64,000 nucleotides of DNA, from assembly GCF_020148105.1 (NCBI RefSeq), contig NZ_JAHLZE010000020.1:1-64000 (forward strand). Reading direction: 5' to 3'. The position numbers were made by a program, and so were the translations under genes. Shown one piece after another: positions 61,640-64,000 of the stretch. Source of the stretch: Methanobrevibacter sp. TMH8. GTDB taxonomy: Archaea > Methanobacteriota > Methanobacteria > Methanobacteriales > Methanobacteriaceae. The number at the start of each line of letters is the position of its first letter. Within the stretch, counting starts at the first letter, position 1. Below the pieces are notes generated by a model that saw only the letters and a list, made by a program, of their open reading frames with translations, had not been told where the DNA came from and ran no database searches.

Positions 61640-63019
61640 ATGGAAAAAAATGATTGTAATGAACAAATAATAGATACATTTGATGAACGTCAAAGTCATA
61701 TGTGTATTAAAGGTGGAGGATTATCTCTTCCAGAATGCGATACTCCAGGGATTCCTGGAACAGTGACTCAGAGAACTTGTGTGTTTGGGGGAGCAAGGAT
61801 AGTGCTTATGCCAATCACTGATTCAATACATCTTGTTCACGGTCCAATTGGTTGTGCATCATGTACTTGGGATATTAGGGGAAGTAAATCCTCAGGATCT
61901 AAATTATACAAACAAGGATGTTCTAGTGACCTAAAAGAAAAAGACATAGTTTTTGGAGGTGAAAGAAAGTTGTATGACTCAATAATTGAACTTAACAGAT
62001 TACACAAACCTGGAGCTATTTTTGTATATGCAACCTGTGTTTCAGGAGTTATTGGTGATGATATAGTTAGTGTATGTAAAGAAGCTCAAAAAATTACAGG
62101 AATTCGTGTTATACCGGTTCAATCAGAAGGTTTCCAGGATCATAATAAAACCAAAGGTCATTGGATTGGTTGTGATGCTTTAATTGACAATGTTATCGGG
62201 ACATCAGAACCAGATCCAAAATCGATAACACCTCATGATATTAATATTATCGGTGAATTTAATGTAGCTGGTGATTTATGGGGGATAGAACCTTTACTTG
62301 AATATCTTGGTTTGAATATTATAAGTACAATTACTGGAGATTCTAAAGTTGAGGATATAGCTAAATCTCACAGAGCAAAACTGAATATTGTTCAATGTCA
62401 AAAATCTTCAAACTATTTAGCTAAAAAAATGGAGAAAAAATATGGAATTCCATCTATTAAAGTTAATTTTTTTGGGATTCAAAGTACAATAAGTTCTATA
62501 ACTGAAATTGTAGAGTTTTTTGGCAATGAAGAGATGAAAAATAAAGCTAATATCTTAATTGAGAATGGATTAGAGTCACTTGATGAAAAATTATATCCTT
62601 ATAGAGAAAGGTTAACTGGTAAAACTGTTGGACTTTTTGTTGGTGGAAATAAGGCATGGTCATTAGTTCGAGCTTTTGAAGAGCTTGGAATGAAAGTTAT
62701 AATGTCTGGAACAAAAAATGGAATAAAGGAAGATTATGAAAATATCAAAAATGTTGTAAATGAAGGAACTTTAATTATTGATGATGCAAATTCTACTGAA
62801 CTTAGGAGATTGTTAGATAAATTTAAACCAGATTTACTCATTTCAGGAGCAAAAGAAAAATATATTGCTTTAAAAATGGGAATTGGATTTTGTGATTTTA
62901 ATCATGATAGAATATCTGCTTTTGCAGGATTTAAAGGATTTTTAGAATTTGCAAAGGAAGTTGATGGGGCTGTTTCTACAAATGTGTGGAATGTTGTAAA
63001 TAAAGGATTTAATGAATAA
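61640..63019 (+). CDS. nifE: FeMo-cofactor scaffold protein NifE
   Basis: NifD paralogue that with NifN forms the scaffold on which the NifB-made Fe-S core matures to FeMo-co. Cluster Cys: C47 (QRTCVFGG), C72 (GPIGCASCTW) and one in YATCVSGVIGDD. VQSEGFQDHNKTKGHW corresponds to the NifD Gln/His region, changed here as usual for NifE. The 459 residues are full length. The cofactor-ligand Cys position reads IVQCQKSSNY. nifN follows after 33 bases. Confidence 0.95.
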   Translation: MEKNDCNEQIIDTFDERQSHMCIKGGGLSLPECDTPGIPGTVTQRTCVFGGARIVLMPITDSIHLVHGPIGCASCTWDIRGSKSSGSKLYKQGCSSDLKEKDIVFGGERKLYDSIIELNRLHKPGAIFVYATCVSGVIGDDIVSVCKEAQKITGIRVIPVQSEGFQDHNKTKGHWIGCDALIDNVIGTSEPDPKSITPHDINIIGEFNVAGDLWGIEPLLEYLGLNIISTITGDSKVEDIAKSHRAKLNIVQCQKSSNYLAKKMEKKYGIPSIKVNFFGIQSTISSITEIVEFFGNEEMKNKANILIENGLESLDEKLYPYRERLTGKTVGLFVGGNKAWSLVRAFEELGMKVIMSGTKNGIKEDYENIKNVVNEGTLIIDDANSTELRRLLDKFKPDLLISGAKEKYIALKMGIGFCDFNHDRISAFAGFKGFLEFAKEVDGAVSTNVWNVVNKGFNE

Positions 63020-63052
63020 AATTCGAGTATTTATTAAACAGGAGTTAAATTG

Positions 63053-64000
63053 ATGAATAATGATATAAATTATTGTGGAAATTTTCTAGATACTAAAAAA
63101 ACTGAAAATGATAAGAATAATAAGATTATTGAAAATGATGAGAATAATAAAATTATTGAGAATATCGAAGATAATGAGAGTAATGAATATATAAGGAAAA
63201 AAAAGTTTGCTGTTGTAAATCCAACTAAAATGTGTCAACCAATGGGAGCTATACAAGCTATTATGGGTTTAAAAAATGCAATGCCGCTTATTCATGGTTC
63301 TCAAGGTTGTGCTACTTACATGCGTTTTCAGCTAATTAGGCACTTTAGAGAGCCAATTGAAGTAGCTTCAACTTCTCTTAATGAAAAAACAGTTATCTAT
63401 GGTGGAGAACCTAATTTACTCAAAGGATTAAAAAACATTTCAGAAAAGCAAAATCCAGATATTATTTGTGTAATGAGTAGCTGTTTAACTGAAACAATTG
63501 GAGATGATATTTCTGGGATAATAGCTAAATTTCAAGATGCAAATATTGGTTTAAATCTACCTGAGATGGTTTCTGTTTCAACTCCAAGTTTTGCAGGTTC
63601 TCATATTGATGGATATGATAGTGCTGTTCTTGAGCTTGTAAGACATTTTGCTCGAGTTGGTGTAGATAATGATAAAATAAATTTAATTATGGGAAATTTA
63701 TCTCCTGGAGACATTAATCAAGTTAAAGACTTAATGAATGATCTTGGTGTTGAGAGTATTATTTTAACTGATACTTCTTTAAATCTTGATGCTCCATTAG
63801 ATGAGAGTACATTAGAATTGCATGAATTTGGAACTACAATTGAGGAGATTAGAGATACTCCTAATTCTAAAGCTACAATTGCCTTATCAAAACATGTTGA
63901 TTCAGCTGGAAAATATCTTGAAAATAATTTTGGTGTTAAATCATTTGGAGACAAGTTGCCTATTGGGATTAAAAACACTGACGAATTTATAGGAAAAATT
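63053..64000 (+). CDS. nifN: FeMo-cofactor scaffold protein NifN, 5' part
   Basis: NifK paralogue and partner of NifE. Only the first 316 codons are in the window; the frame runs off the right edge. Residues 51 onward are typical: [11 protein letters not shown] (C61), [11 protein letters not shown] (C86), [13 protein letters not shown] and [13 protein letters not shown]. Residues 1-50 are an Asn/Glu/Lys/Ile-rich extension built partly from a 9-residue tandem repeat (NNKIIENDE-like; DNA unit 27 bases, 63104-63157). CAGGAG 8 bases before the ATG supports the start; TTG at 63050 is a less likely alternative. Confidence 0.94.
   Translation, partial: MNNDINYCGNFLDTKKTENDKNNKIIENDENNKIIENIEDNESNEYIRKKKFAVVNPTKMCQPMGAIQAIMGLKNAMPLIHGSQGCATYMRFQLIRHFREPIEVASTSLNEKTVIYGGEPNLLKGLKNISEKQNPDIICVMSSCLTETIGDDISGIIAKFQDANIGLNLPEMVSVSTPSFAGSHIDGYDSAVLELVRHFARVGVDNDKINLIMGNLSPGDINQVKDLMNDLGVESIILTDTSLNLDAPLDESTLELHEFGTTIEEIRDTPNSKATIALSKHVDSAGKYLENNFGVKSFGDKLPIGIKNTDEFIGKI

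Overview
The window is a very AT-rich stretch of archaeal chromosome that reads as a hydrogenotrophic methanogen of the order Methanobacteriales, most like Methanobrevibacter. Supporting evidence: archaeal HMG-CoA synthase plus thiolase, membrane LonB protease, SRP19, NAC, archaeosine TgtA, the methanogen-specific DUF1890/DUF1894 pair, HypA/B/E, core MetE, and a methanogen-type nif operon with two PII genes between nifH and nifD. Ribosome-binding sites are mostly GGTGAT, GGAGG or GAGG. Several genes start at TTG. Two appear to start at AUU. The genus is inferred; no 16S gene is present.

Layout. 1-284: end of an SLC13-type transporter. 850-3075: mevalonate entry enzymes. 3199-9781: cobQ (-), lonB (+), prs (-), nitroreductase (-). 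10161-12489: hypA, hypB and a DUF354 gene. 12707-12779: tRNA-Ala(GGC). 12987-17130: membrane protein, DUF1890, DUF1894, metE, thyA. 17523-21418: a run of four secreted or surface proteins of unknown function that share modules. 22076-29450: hypE, RDD protein, SRP19, RecJ-like DHH protein, radical SAM protein, GT2, wHTH regulator. 29620-33068: nuclease, Cas4-like protein, DEAD helicase. 33676-37217 and 41332-45995: surface-sugar genes (GT4, Gmd, second SDR, GlmS, nucleotidyltransferase-cupin fusion, a dead glycosyltransferase, FkbM methyltransferase). They flank a minus-strand block purC-purS-purQ-cobA-hemD. 46071-52071: MnmC-like methyltransferase, tgtA, VOC protein, TPR protein with a DUF2262-like partner, NAC. 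52192-55847: phosphoesterase, NYN-type RNase, membrane protein with a GGDD palm domain. 56549-64000: nifH-nifI1-nifI2-nifD-nifK-nifE-nifN, the last cut by the window edge.

How the genes work together. The nif genes encode the reductase, the catalytic subunits, post-translational PII control and the FeMo-cofactor scaffold. Their promoter has a TATA box followed by a GGAA-N6-TTCC element matching the NrpR operator. HypA/B/E mature the NiFe hydrogenases of methanogenesis. CobA, HemD and CobQ serve corrinoid and F430-type tetrapyrroles.

Most unusual points: the modular secreted-protein cluster with its structured leader, the two apparent AUU starts, the membrane-anchored GGDD protein next to a phosphoesterase and an RNase, and short tandem repeats in leaders, in low-complexity protein tails and in a decayed glycosyltransferase. 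No CRISPR array, insertion sequence or rRNA was seen.
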